NCBI RefSeq assembly: GCF_024807945.1
Contig: NZ_JANUFD010000010.1
Span: 1 to 64,000, forward strand
Length of the DNA: 64,000 nucleotides
From: Pseudomonas sp. JUb42
GTDB lineage: Bacteria > Pseudomonadota > Gammaproteobacteria > Pseudomonadales > Pseudomonadaceae
Direction: 5' to 3'
Shown: positions 17,100-25,322 of the stretch, piece by piece
Position numbering within the stretch: position 1 is the first letter of the stretch
How the letters are laid out: each line of letters starts with the position of its first letter
Notes under the pieces: generated by a model
Seen by the model: the letters and a program-made list of their open reading frames with translations, nothing else
Database searches by the model: none
What the model was told of the DNA's origin: nothing
Position numbers and translations under genes: made by a program

Positions 17100-18449
17100 T
17101 TAGATCAAATCCGCCAGGCTGCGCGCATCGCGCAGCGACCAGACCCTGGCAATCAGCTCACGCCCCTGCTCAGCCGTACGCGCGCCGGAAAACGCCAGCA
17201 GACGCTGGAATTTGTCTTCCAGTTCAGGCCGCGACAGGGTGTTGCCCGGATCGCCTTTAGGCTCGTCGATGGCAGCGCTGAGTACGCGGCCATCGGTGGT
17301 GGTGACGATCACCCTACCCAGCCAGCGCGCCGGATAGGCGCCGTCGACTTCCTCGTCCAGCTCCATGCTGACCTTCTCGCGGAAGGCGGCAACCCGAGGA
17401 TCGGTCAGGGCCAGGTCGCGGAATTCGATCAGTTGCGCGCTGCCATGCACGGCAATCAGGCCCAGCACGGCGCCCATGGAGAACTTGGCCTGGTGCACCG
17501 TGGTCGGCACGACAACGCGGCCCAGCACATCGATAGCACCTTGATGCACACGTGTGACGACCTTGGCGATCTGCTCATGGCCCAGGCTTTCCCGCTGCAT
17601 CAGGTGCAGCAGCGCATCGGCGGCCGGGTGGGTGTGGCGGCACGAAGCGTGGAACTTGAACGAGGTTTCCGGCAATGCCCAGCGGCTGCCCAGACGATCC
17701 GACAGCTTGCCCGGGTCGGCGTCAGTGGACATGCCGGCTGCCATACCCTGATCACCTTCAAGAATATTGCGCGCACCGGTCAGGCCGTCTTCGGTCATAT
17801 AGGCCGCGAGCAGGCCATCGGCGGCGGCCTTGGCGGTGTGCAGCTGCTTGGAGTCGGCGGCATCACGCAGGAACTCCCACAGGCCGGCGGCCTGGGTCCC
17901 GGCGTTGCCCAACAGGTTGGTGAACTGCTCGCGATTGAAGCCCAGCAGCTTGCCCACGGCCACAGCCGCAGCGAGGGTGCCGACGGTGGCGGTGGTGTGA
18001 AAGATCCGGTAATGGGAACGGCCCATGAACTCGCCGATGCGAATCCCGGCTTCGTAACCGGCCACCGAGGCCAGCAGCAGGTCCTTGCCGGACTTGCCCA
18101 GATCCTGAGCCGCCGCCAACACCGCCGAGAACACCACGGTGGCCGGGTGCAGCACGGAGCTGTTGTGCAGATCGTCCTGTTCGACCAGGTGCGACGAGGC
18201 GCCGTTGACGAAGGCGGCAAAGTACGCAGAAGTGCCACGACCATTGACCACGATCTTCGCCGCGCCTTCAGCCGGGCCCATGCGCCGGGCGTAACGCTCG
18301 AATAGCGGGATCGGGTGGGCGCCCTGGCTGGCCAGGGCCGAGCCCAGCCAGTCGAGGAACAGGTCTTCGGTGCGATCCAGCACGGGGCCGGGAATTTGCT
18401 CGTAAGTCAGGTCAGCGAGGAACGCGACCAGCGCTTGGGTATGGCTCAT
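17100..18449 (-). CDS. MmgE/PrpD family protein of the itaconate locus
   Basis: 449 residues, all-helical MmgE/PrpD (2-methylcitrate dehydratase-like) family. Markers are a start with TQALVAFLADL, LFLDWLGSALASQG near 30, a central GTQAAGLWEFL, and KFHASCRHTHPAADALL near 265. The P. aeruginosa counterpart is in the same position. Its exact reaction is unsettled; isomerisation or hydration of itaconate-related acids, or of methylcitrate-like by-products, is plausible. GAGGACAC precedes the ATG, and it follows the dehydrogenase gene by 10 bases, so cotranscribed. Confidence 0.88.
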   Translation of the reverse strand: MSHTQALVAFLADLTYEQIPGPVLDRTEDLFLDWLGSALASQGAHPIPLFERYARRMGPAEGAAKIVVNGRGTSAYFAAFVNGASSHLVEQDDLHNSSVLHPATVVFSAVLAAAQDLGKSGKDLLLASVAGYEAGIRIGEFMGRSHYRIFHTTATVGTLAAAVAVGKLLGFNREQFTNLLGNAGTQAAGLWEFLRDAADSKQLHTAKAAADGLLAAYMTEDGLTGARNILEGDQGMAAGMSTDADPGKLSDRLGSRWALPETSFKFHASCRHTHPAADALLHLMQRESLGHEQIAKVVTRVHQGAIDVLGRVVVPTTVHQAKFSMGAVLGLIAVHGSAQLIEFRDLALTDPRVAAFREKVSMELDEEVDGAYPARWLGRVIVTTTDGRVLSAAIDEPKGDPGNTLSRPELEDKFQRLLAFSGARTAEQGRELIARVWSLRDARSLADLI

Positions 18450-18459
18450 GTGCGTGTCC

Positions 18460-19623
18460 TCAGAAGCTGCGTGGCAGTTCGAGCAGATGCTCGGCGACGT
18501 AGGAAAGAATCAGGTTGGTAGAGATCGGCGCCACTTGGTACAGGCGGGTCTCGCGGAATTTGCGTTCGACGTCGTACTCACAGGCGAAGCCAAAACCGCC
18601 GTGGGTCTGCAGGCAGGCATTGGCCGCTTCCCAGGACGCCTTGGCCGCCAAGTACTTGGCCATGTTGGCGCTGGCACCGGCGTTCTTGCCGTTGTCGTAT
18701 TCCTCACAGGCGCGCCAGCGCATCAGGTCGGCGGCCTCGATTTCGATATGGGCCTCGGCAATCGGGAACTGCACGCCCTGGTTCTGCCCGATCGGGCGGC
18801 CAAAGACCACGCGGTCGCGGGCATAGGCGGCGGACTTCTCGGTAAACCAGCGGCCGTCACCGATGCACTCCGCGGCGATCAGGGTACGTTCGGCATTCAG
18901 GCCGTCGAGGATGTAGCGGAAGCCTTTGCCTTCCTCGCCAATCAGGCTGTCGGCGGGCAGCTCCAGGTTGTCGAAGAACAGCTCGTTGGTCTCGTGGTTG
19001 ACCATATTGGCGATGGGCTGCACGGTCAGGCCGTTGCCGATGGCCGCGCGCAGGTCGACGAGGAATATCGACATGCCTTCGGACTTCTTCTGCACTTCGG
19101 CCAGCGGCGTGGTGCGGGCCAACAGGATCATCAGGTCCGAGTGCTGGATGCGCGAGATCCACACCTTCTGCCCATTGATGATGTACTTGTCGCCCTGCTT
19201 GACCGCCGTGGTCTTGATCTTGGTGGTGTCGGTGCCGGTGGTCGGCTCGGTCACGCCCATGGACTGCAGGCGCAGTTCGCCGCTGGCCAGTTTCGGCAGG
19301 TAGTAGCGCTTCTGCTCTTCGCTGCCGTGACGCAGCAGGGTGAACATGTTGTACATCTGGCCGTGCACGGTGCCGGAGTTGCCGCCGCAGGCATTCACTT
19401 CTTCGAGGATCACCGAGGCTTCGGTCAGGCCCAGGCCCGAGCCGCCGTACTCTTCCGGAATCATCGCCGACAGCCAGCCGGCGTCGGTCATGGCCTTGAC
19501 GAAGGCTTCCGGGAAACCTTTTTCTTCATCGATCTTGCGCCAGTAGGCGGCGTCGAACTCAGCGCAGAGGGCACGCACGCCTTCGCGGATGGCATTCAGG
19601 TCTTCGTTTTCGTACGGGTTCAT
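18460..19623 (-). CDS. Acyl-CoA dehydrogenase of the itaconate locus
   Basis: 387 residues, FAD-dependent acyl-CoA dehydrogenase fold. Visible motifs are MGVTEPTTGTDTTKIKTTA (flavin and substrate loop), YIINGQKVWISRIQHSD and LQTHGGFGFACEYDVERKFRE. Where short-chain enzymes have the base Glu in a YEGTSEI motif, this protein has YQVAPIST, so that Glu is Gln; the base may lie elsewhere as in isovaleryl-CoA dehydrogenase, or the reaction may differ. A methylsuccinyl- or related C5 thioester is a reasonable substrate guess from context. GAGGACAC precedes the ATG. Confidence 0.9.
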   Translation of the reverse strand: MNPYENEDLNAIREGVRALCAEFDAAYWRKIDEEKGFPEAFVKAMTDAGWLSAMIPEEYGGSGLGLTEASVILEEVNACGGNSGTVHGQMYNMFTLLRHGSEEQKRYYLPKLASGELRLQSMGVTEPTTGTDTTKIKTTAVKQGDKYIINGQKVWISRIQHSDLMILLARTTPLAEVQKKSEGMSIFLVDLRAAIGNGLTVQPIANMVNHETNELFFDNLELPADSLIGEEGKGFRYILDGLNAERTLIAAECIGDGRWFTEKSAAYARDRVVFGRPIGQNQGVQFPIAEAHIEIEAADLMRWRACEEYDNGKNAGASANMAKYLAAKASWEAANACLQTHGGFGFACEYDVERKFRETRLYQVAPISTNLILSYVAEHLLELPRSF

Positions 19624-19697
19624 CGTGTGTCCTCAGATACATCATGGCCTGCCATCACTGGGGCCATGGGGCGGTGTAGGTCGCTTTGCACAGGACT

Positions 19698-19767
19698 GTG
19701 GGACCGGCTTTAGCCGGGAAGGCGGCATTTGTTCCACTGACGCTTTCCCGGCTAAAGCCGGCCCCAC
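19698..19767. repeat. REP pair, GGCTTTAGCCGGGAA type
   Basis: Inverted arms GTGGGACCGGCTTTAGCCGG and its complement (with one T-to-C change) span 70 bp. It lies between the dehydrogenase gene and ich, again inside the operon. Confidence 0.92.
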
Positions 19768-19807
19768 AAATTCCCATCCAGATAAAAAAATTTGAGCCTT
19801 CTCGGTC

Positions 19808-20647
19808 TCAGTCGAACTGAACTTCTGCGCTCTGCGCCACACCCGCTTCATTACCGGCCCACAGCTGCGCCTTGCCCGCTTCCAGCACCTGGCCGCCGAC
19901 CACGAAGGGCGTCGGCACGGTCAACGGACGCACGCCGCGATAGGCGAAATGACGGACCTTGGCCTGCGGATTGGCGCGAATGAAGGCACGCAGATTAAGG
20001 GTGGCAATCATCGGCCCGTGCACCACCAGCCCGGCGTAGCCCTCGACCTCAGTCACGTAGGGGTAGTCGTAATGAATGCGGTGGCCGTTGAAGGTCACGG
20101 CGGAGTATCGGAACAGCAGGGTCGGCGTCGGCTTGACGCTTTCGCTCCAGTCACCGGCAGGCGGGGCATCACCGCTGTTGAGCTTGGGAGGGTTGGGTTC
20201 GCGGTAGACGATGTCCTGCTCTTCACGCACGCAGAGTTCGCCGTTTTGCGAATAGTCGTGGCGCACCGTGACGAACAGCAGCGAACCGGTACGGCCGTGC
20301 TTTTCTTCGATATGCAGGATGGTCGACAGGCGGTGAGCATCGGCGCCGGCCTTGAGTGGCGCAATGAATTCGACGCGGCCACCGGCCCACATGCGATTGC
20401 GATTGTCGGCAGGAGGCAGGAAGCCGCCACGGGCCGGATGGCCGTCAGTGCCGAGCAGGGATTCGAACACCGGTTCCTGAAAGAAGCACCACTGCCACAG
20501 CGGCGGCAGCGCCTCGCCATCAGCCGGGACAGGCTCACCGAAGGTCGCGGCGATGCGCTTGACCAGGTTGTGGCTCAGGTGGTCCCAGGCCTCTTCGGTG
20601 CGTCCAATCCAGGCACTGTAATCCGTGGGCGAAGCTGTAGCGCTCAT
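19808..20647 (-). CDS. ich: Itaconyl-CoA hydratase (MaoC-like double hot-dog)
   Basis: 279 residues. The C-terminal half carries the hydratase signature FNGHRIHYDYPYVTEVEGY and then LVVHGPMIATL; the N-terminal half is the degenerate FAS1-type dehydratase domain. Proteins of this type hydrate itaconyl-CoA or mesaconyl-CoA. Next to a CaiB CoA-transferase and CitE lyase this indicates itaconyl-CoA to (S)-citramalyl-CoA. GAGGTTAT precedes the ATG. It is first in the operon, divergent from the LysR gene across a 144-base region that carries the palindromic site. Confidence 0.87.
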   Translation of the reverse strand: MSATASPTDYSAWIGRTEEAWDHLSHNLVKRIAATFGEPVPADGEALPPLWQWCFFQEPVFESLLGTDGHPARGGFLPPADNRNRMWAGGRVEFIAPLKAGADAHRLSTILHIEEKHGRTGSLLFVTVRHDYSQNGELCVREEQDIVYREPNPPKLNSGDAPPAGDWSESVKPTPTLLFRYSAVTFNGHRIHYDYPYVTEVEGYAGLVVHGPMIATLNLRAFIRANPQAKVRHFAYRGVRPLTVPTPFVVGGQVLEAGKAQLWAGNEAGVAQSAEVQFD

Positions 20648-20715
20648 GCAGATAACCTCTTTGGCGGTTTTGTTATGAGGCCATCATGCTGGGGGTTTGG
20701 CATTCTGAGAATTTA

Positions 20716-20751
20716 CATTTGTGTAATCCGGCGTTCATGTATGCTGAACGC
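20716..20751. promoter_or_regulatory. Probable LysR operator between ich and its regulator
   Basis: Contains TTTGTGTAA followed by GCGTTC-N9-GAACGC (T-N11-A). It sits 68 bases upstream of ich and 40 upstream of the LysR start, where a class LysR regulator would both activate the operon and repress itself. Near-identical to 14605-14640. Confidence 0.78.
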
Positions 20752-20791
20752 GTCTAGCGCTCAACACTCCAAAAACAATGAGACCTCCGGC

Positions 20792-21700
20792 ATGCATTTC
20801 GATCTGGCAGACCTGCGCCTGTTTATCCACATTGGCGAATCGCCGAGCCTGACCCAGGGCGCCCGCCGTGCGTTCCTTTCCCCCGCCGCCGCCAGTGCGC
20901 GGATCAAGGCCCTGGAAGGCCAGCTCGACACCCGCCTGTTGTACCGCGACAGCCGCGGCGTGGAACTGACCCCGGCCGGGCAGCAGTTGCTCAAGCATGC
21001 GCGGCTGATCATGCGCCAGGTCGATTACCTGAAAAGCGAGTTCACCCACTACGGCACCGACTCGGCCGGGCATATCCGCATCTTCGCCAACACCACGGCG
21101 GTCACCGAATTCCTCCCCGAAGTGCTGGCGGGCTTCCTGGCCAAACGCCCCGGCGTGACCGTTGACCTGCAGGAGCGCCTGTCCCGGGATATCGTCCGTG
21201 GCGTACTGGATGGCAGCACCGATATGGGCATCATCGCCGGGCCGGTCGAGGCCGCTGGCTTGCAAGTCATGCACTTCAGCACCGACCGCCTGGTGCTGAC
21301 CGTGCCGACCGGCCATGAACTGGCGCAATTCGAGCAGGTCACCCTCAAGCAGACCCTGGCCTACCAGCATATCGGCCTGCACGAAGGCAGCACCCTGCTC
21401 AGCTTCCTGCGCGACCATGTCGACCGCATCGGCGAGCAACTGTCCCTGCGCATTCAGGTCTCCAGTTTCGAGGCGATTTGCCGCATGGTCGAAGCGGGCG
21501 TGGGCATCGGCATCATTCCCGAATCGGCAGCGATCCGGCACAGCCGCACCATGGAACTGGTGACCATCCAGCTCGACGAAAGCTGGGCAGTGCGCGAACG
21601 CAGCATTCTCGTGCGCGAACTCGATGCGCTGCCGGGGACGGTCAGGGCGTTGATTGCGACGTTGATGCCACAGGACAGCAGCCCAGCCGAATTGCAATGA
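20792..21700 (+). CDS. itcR: LysR-family activator of the itaconate locus
   Basis: 302 residues. The HTH covers about residues 1-65 (FDLADLRLFIHIGESPSLTQ, then SPAAASARIKALEGQL) with a full effector domain after. The position, divergent from ich, matches the itaconate-responsive LysR gene (PA0877, ItcR) of P. aeruginosa; this assignment rests on synteny. I chose the ATG at 20792, the standard LysR N-terminus; a long upstream in-frame extension overlaps the operator and the ich gene. The ribosome site is weak. The start is 40 bases from the palindrome, consistent with autorepression. Confidence 0.85.
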   Translation: MHFDLADLRLFIHIGESPSLTQGARRAFLSPAAASARIKALEGQLDTRLLYRDSRGVELTPAGQQLLKHARLIMRQVDYLKSEFTHYGTDSAGHIRIFANTTAVTEFLPEVLAGFLAKRPGVTVDLQERLSRDIVRGVLDGSTDMGIIAGPVEAAGLQVMHFSTDRLVLTVPTGHELAQFEQVTLKQTLAYQHIGLHEGSTLLSFLRDHVDRIGEQLSLRIQVSSFEAICRMVEAGVGIGIIPESAAIRHSRTMELVTIQLDESWAVRERSILVRELDALPGTVRALIATLMPQDSSPAELQ

Positions 21701-21803
21701 GGCCTGTCCCACAAATGGCGTTTATCCGGAGATTACAAAGCCCGCTGGAAAATCTGGCAGACTGCACCGCATCTGTCTGTCCCGCTGCGCGGAAGTCTCG
21801 CCC

Positions 21804-22748
21804 ATGCCCACTGTCTTTTTCTCACGCCTGAAAACCCGCTGGCTGCGCTGGACCTGCCTGGCCCTGCTCATCGTCGGCCTGCCCGTGGGCTGCGTGGCCT
21901 TGCAGCATGAGGAACGCAAACTGGTGTTCGGCATCGAACCCGGCGATGCCAGCTGGTACAGCGGCCTGCCCAAGGGCGTGCAGGAGTTCGAACTCAAGGC
22001 CTCGGACTTCGGCACCCAGCAGAACATTCACGCCTGGTGGTGGCCGTCGACGCGCCAGGACGCCCCGGCCATCCTCTACCTGCATGGCGCGCGCTGGAAC
22101 CTCACCGGCCAGTTGTTTCGCATCGAGCAACTGCGTGCCCTGGGCTTTTCGGTATTGGCCATCGACTATCGCGGCTTTGGTCAGAGCAAGGGGCCGCTGC
22201 CGTCGGAAAGCAGCGTCTACAAAGATGCCCGGGTGGCCTGGGAGCGCCTGAAAACCCTGCAACCGGACCCGCGTCGGCGCCTGATATACGGGCATTCCCT
22301 GGGCGGCGCAGTGGCCGTGGACCTGGCCGCCGAACTGGGCCGCGATGCCCAACGGGCTCACGAACCGGTGCAGGCACGAGGGCTGATTATCGAATCGACC
22401 TTCACGACGTTAGCCGAAGTCGCCACCGCCGTTGCCAGCAAGAAAACCTCGCTGCCGGTGCGCTGGTTGCTGTCGCAGAAGTTCGACAGCGTCGACAAGA
22501 TCGCCGATATCCATATGCCGGTGCTGATCGTCCACGGTACTGGCGATCAATACGTGCCGTCGCGTTTCAGCAAGGCCCTGTACGAAGCCGCGCGGGAGCC
22601 GAAAAGCCTGCTGCTGGTACCCGGCGCGACCCATAACAACAGCATGAACCTCGGCCGTCAGGCTTACAGCCAGGCCATTCGTACCCTGCTCGACCCACCG
22701 GCGCGTACCGCCACCCAGCAGACGGCAGATCAGGCGACGGCGGGCTAA
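21804..22748 (+). CDS. Alpha/beta hydrolase, membrane-anchored
   Basis: 314 residues. One N-terminal hydrophobic segment (LALLIVGLPVGCVAL, about 18-32) gives either an anchor or an imperfect lipoprotein signal (Cys29). It is followed by an alpha/beta hydrolase core: oxyanion-side YLHGARWN near 92, nucleophile elbow GHSLGG near 165, acidic residue in VIVHGTGDQYVP near 245 and final His in GATHNN near 275. The substrate is unknown; it resembles the YfhR/BEM46 group. It ends three bases from the convergent acyltransferase gene. Confidence 0.85.
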   Translation: MPTVFFSRLKTRWLRWTCLALLIVGLPVGCVALQHEERKLVFGIEPGDASWYSGLPKGVQEFELKASDFGTQQNIHAWWWPSTRQDAPAILYLHGARWNLTGQLFRIEQLRALGFSVLAIDYRGFGQSKGPLPSESSVYKDARVAWERLKTLQPDPRRRLIYGHSLGGAVAVDLAAELGRDAQRAHEPVQARGLIIESTFTTLAEVATAVASKKTSLPVRWLLSQKFDSVDKIADIHMPVLIVHGTGDQYVPSRFSKALYEAAREPKSLLLVPGATHNNSMNLGRQAYSQAIRTLLDPPARTATQQTADQATAG

Positions 22749-22751
22749 GGG

Positions 22752-23483
22752 TTATTCGGCGGGGATCTGGCGGGCGGCGAAGGGGCGACTGTTAATCACT
22801 ACCTTGCCCGGATGGCTGTCGGCGACCACTTGTTTATTCAGCTGCGCCAACATTGCCTGGGGCTCTTCGATGGGCAACTGCGCCAGGCGTTGCGCGGGCA
22901 GGTTCCACCATTGGCTGGCCAATAATCCGTCGATCACCTCTGGGTCGAAGCGATAACGCACGACTTTGGCGGGTGAGCCAACGGCGATGGCATAGGGCGG
23001 GATGTCCTTGTTGACCAGGGACTGCGCGCCGATCACCGCGCCGGTGCCGATGGTCACGCCTTCGAGAATCAACACATCCATGCCGATCCACACATCATGG
23101 CCGATCACCGTCTGCTGGACGCCATCATGATGCGGGGCAATCCCGCCCAGTTTCTGCCGCAGGCTGACCAGGCCGCTGTGAGACGTCAGCCAACTCAACG
23201 GGTGGGACTTGCGGTCCTGGCCGATGATTACGTCCTTGGCGATGGAGCAGTAGCGGCCGATGCTGGCAACGTCATGCAACTCGGTGCCACTGACAATATC
23301 GGTGTAGGCGCCGATGCTCAGCTTGCGCGACATGATCTTGACCTGATGCAACTTGACCCCGTACTCCAGCGTCAGCTCGGTATCGCGGCGCAGGCCCTTG
23401 ATCCCGCTGTCCAGGCGGCACTGATTCAGCGCGAGCGCTTTTTTCAGCTTGCGATCCAGCAGCGCTCGCTTGAGGAAATTCAT
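22752..23483 (-). CDS. Hexapeptide-repeat acyltransferase (CatB-like)
   Basis: 243 residues. Left-handed beta-helix repeats are visible from about 75 to 165 (SIGAYTDIVSGTELHDVASIG, then IGHDVWIGMDVLILEGVTIG and IGAQSLVNKDIPPYAIAVGSP). The VWIG and GSPAK motifs are typical of O-acetyltransferases of the CatB/NodL type. The short N-terminal basic helix is unusual. The acceptor, possibly a sugar of a surface polymer, cannot be read from the context. Confidence 0.85.
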   Translation of the reverse strand: MNFLKRALLDRKLKKALALNQCRLDSGIKGLRRDTELTLEYGVKLHQVKIMSRKLSIGAYTDIVSGTELHDVASIGRYCSIAKDVIIGQDRKSHPLSWLTSHSGLVSLRQKLGGIAPHHDGVQQTVIGHDVWIGMDVLILEGVTIGTGAVIGAQSLVNKDIPPYAIAVGSPAKVVRYRFDPEVIDGLLASQWWNLPAQRLAQLPIEEPQAMLAQLNKQVVADSHPGKVVINSRPFAARQIPAE

Positions 23484-23625
23484 TGGCAGATTCCACAGAG
23501 ATTGACGACGCGGTAGCAGGCGCCACGCCGTCCTACATAAGATCAGGAATCATCTCACAATGATGGCAAATACCAAAAAGGCAAAACCGGGTGGTCATCC
23601 GGCTGCATGAGTTGGAATAAGACAG

Positions 23626-23715
23626 GTGGGAGCGGATTTATCCGCGAAGGCGCCTTATCAAGCGATACACGTGTGTCGGATGTACTGGCCCCTTCGCGGA
23701 TAAATCCGCTCCCAC
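23626..23715. repeat. REP doublet (REPIN), GGATTTATCCGCGAA type
   Basis: A 90-bp doublet with well-paired arms GTGGGAGCGGATTTATCCGC and its inverse. It lies in the gap upstream of the acyltransferase gene. Confidence 0.93.
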
Positions 23716-23809
23716 ATGGCCACTGATGAATAATAAAATCGCAGGGCATTTCTCTTTCTTCTGAGTGAAATTTCCGAGAAAATCCCAAGCGCTTGCACCT
23801 GCCTATTGA

Positions 23810-23990
23810 GGTGTCTAGGCTGCGTCGGTCGCTGTATTCAGCGACCGGGTGTGGAAGCCCAGACCTCTCAGAAAGCAGACGTCTCTCGATTTTTGCCGAC
23901 CCTCGTTGTTGTCAATTTGAGCTATGGCGGCTGTGCGTTGGGCGCCTTGAGGCGCGCCGGGCCTCTGAGACCGGTCTTCCACACCTGCGC
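23810..23990 (+). ncRNA. Candidate structured RNA or large intergenic repeat
   Basis: A long nested set of complementary segments. There is a perfect hairpin GGTCGCTG-TATT-CAGCGACC (23827-23846). An outer stem GTGTGGAAG (23849-23857) pairs with CTTCCACAC (23976-23984). Inside it TCTCAGA (23866-23872) pairs with TCTGAGA (23964-23970), and an inner GCGCC-TTGA-GGCGC hairpin lies at 23942-23955. This gives a branched fold ahead of a small ORF. I recall similar segments upstream of small ORFs in other fluorescent pseudomonads, but cannot name the family. Transcription is not shown by the sequence. Confidence 0.45.
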
Positions 23991-24058
23991 ACGGTTGCCA
24001 CCCATTCATGTGGAAGTGATAGGTGGCCGCTTTATCAAACGCTCAGAGATTGCCAACT

Positions 24059-24286
24059 ATGTTCAAAGCAACACCCAATCCCCCTGCCCCACTACACACC
24101 CTCTTCGCCAACGCCGACCAGCGCATTCGCCTGGCCCGCAATCTTCTGGAATGTCTGGAAGGTGCCGACGCCTGCGACAAACCCCACCTGACCCATGCTG
24201 CGCGGCTGCTACTGGATGACGGGTGTGAGGTGATGGCGGCGATGGAGAAGCAGGTTTCAGACAGGGCTGACAGCGTCATCACCTGA
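24059..24286 (+). CDS. Small hypothetical protein (MFKATPNPP type)
   Basis: 75 residues. The start MFKATPNPPAP resembles a large family of small Pseudomonas proteins (DUF6124/DUF3077-like) that follow repeat-like leaders. The rest is helical (RIRLARNLLECLEGA, HLTHAARLLLDDGCEVMAAME). No strong ribosome site is visible; an earlier in-frame GTG at 24023 is possible. It lies directly downstream of the folded element at 23810-23990. The function is unknown. Confidence 0.6.
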   Translation: MFKATPNPPAPLHTLFANADQRIRLARNLLECLEGADACDKPHLTHAARLLLDDGCEVMAAMEKQVSDRADSVIT

Positions 24287-24306
24287 TTTGGAATGAGGTT
24301 TTCATT

Positions 24307-24358
24307 GTGGGACCGGCTTTAGCCGGGAATATGCCTTCCCGGCTAAAGCCGGTCCCAC
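24307..24358. repeat. REP pair, GGCTTTAGCCGGGAA type
   Basis: Two tightly spaced inverted arms (GTGGGACCGGCTTTAGCCGG and its complement) span 52 bp with a short ATATGCC centre. It lies between two convergent genes and could act as a bidirectional terminator. Confidence 0.93.
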
Positions 24359-24371
24359 AGCGAAACGGGCT

Positions 24372-25322
24372 CTACATCAGGCAATACAACAACACGATAT
24401 TGACCACCAGCATCGCCAGCGCCGTCGGCACCTGGGCCTTGATCACCGCATATTTGTCGGGCAATTCCAGCAATGCTGCCGGGACGATGTTGTAGTTGGC
24501 CGCCATGGGCGTCATCAGCGTGCCGCAGTAGCCGGAGAACATACCGATGGCCGCCATCACCGCCGGGTTGGCGCCGAATACGCCGACCAGTACCGGTACG
24601 CCGATGCCGCCGGTCATCACCGGGAAAGCGGCGAAGCCGTTGCCCATGACGATGGTGAACAAGGCCATGCCGAGCACGTAGACGGCGACCGCTACCAGGC
24701 GCCAGTCCATATTGATGTAGTGGGTCGCCAGGTGCGCCACGGCCTTGCCGACGCCGGCGTCATTGAACATCAGACCAAGCATGGCGAGCATCTGCGGCAA
24801 TACCAGGGCCCAGCCCAGGGCTTCGGTCAGGCGCCGGGATTCGCGCATGGCCTGTACCGGCGTGTCGCGGGTCAACCAGCAGGCCAGGGCCAGGGCGATC
24901 AGACTGCCGATACCCAGGGACACGAAGGTGCTGTTGGCCGGGTCGAGCAAGGCGACGTCGCCGAACTTGACCTTGCTCAGGAACACCGCGCCAAACACGG
25001 TGACCAACGGAATCGCCAACGCCGGGATAAACAGCTTGTTCTTCAGGCGTCCGGCACTGGCACGACGGGCCGCATCCGGCAGGTCGTCGTGCTTGCCGAA
25101 GCCGACACCGCCAAATCCGGCGATGACCGCCATCACCAGCACACCGGCACCCACCACATCGGCAGGCAGGCGCTCACCGATCAGGAAGGCCACGGCGAAC
25201 AATCCCCAGAACAACCCGGCGCTCCAGCGCTTGGGGTTACTGGCGTCGAGCAGGGTCATGACCGACGTGATGGCCAGGACGATCCCGGCCAACCAGTACA
25301 GGTATTGGATCGAGATAATCAT
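24372..25322 (-). CDS. DUF979 family membrane permease
   Basis: 316 residues with eight or nine predicted membrane helices. DUF979 proteins occur almost always beside DUF969 proteins, often with pyrrolidone-carboxyl peptidase, and are believed to be a two-part transporter; the substrate is unproven. Its ATG overlaps the DUF969 stop by four bases (ATGA), so the two are translationally coupled. No peptidase gene is present here. Confidence 0.85.
   Translation of the reverse strand: MIISIQYLYWLAGIVLAITSVMTLLDASNPKRWSAGLFWGLFAVAFLIGERLPADVVGAGVLVMAVIAGFGGVGFGKHDDLPDAARRASAGRLKNKLFIPALAIPLVTVFGAVFLSKVKFGDVALLDPANSTFVSLGIGSLIALALACWLTRDTPVQAMRESRRLTEALGWALVLPQMLAMLGLMFNDAGVGKAVAHLATHYINMDWRLVAVAVYVLGMALFTIVMGNGFAAFPVMTGGIGVPVLVGVFGANPAVMAAIGMFSGYCGTLMTPMAANYNIVPAALLELPDKYAVIKAQVPTALAMLVVNIVLLYCLM

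Noticed and set aside
15806..17260. 484-codon plus-strand open frame opposite ict
   Set aside because: Shadow of the CoA-transferase gene; it reads through a REP doublet and has no homology-like features.
19949..20791. Long in-frame extension of the itaconate LysR gene
   Set aside because: It runs antisense through ich and covers the operator; the LysR domain starts precisely at 20792.
24307..24358. Transposon ends or attachment site
   Set aside because: The sequence is a REP pair of the same class as 19698 and 31012, with no flanking transposase or target duplication visible.
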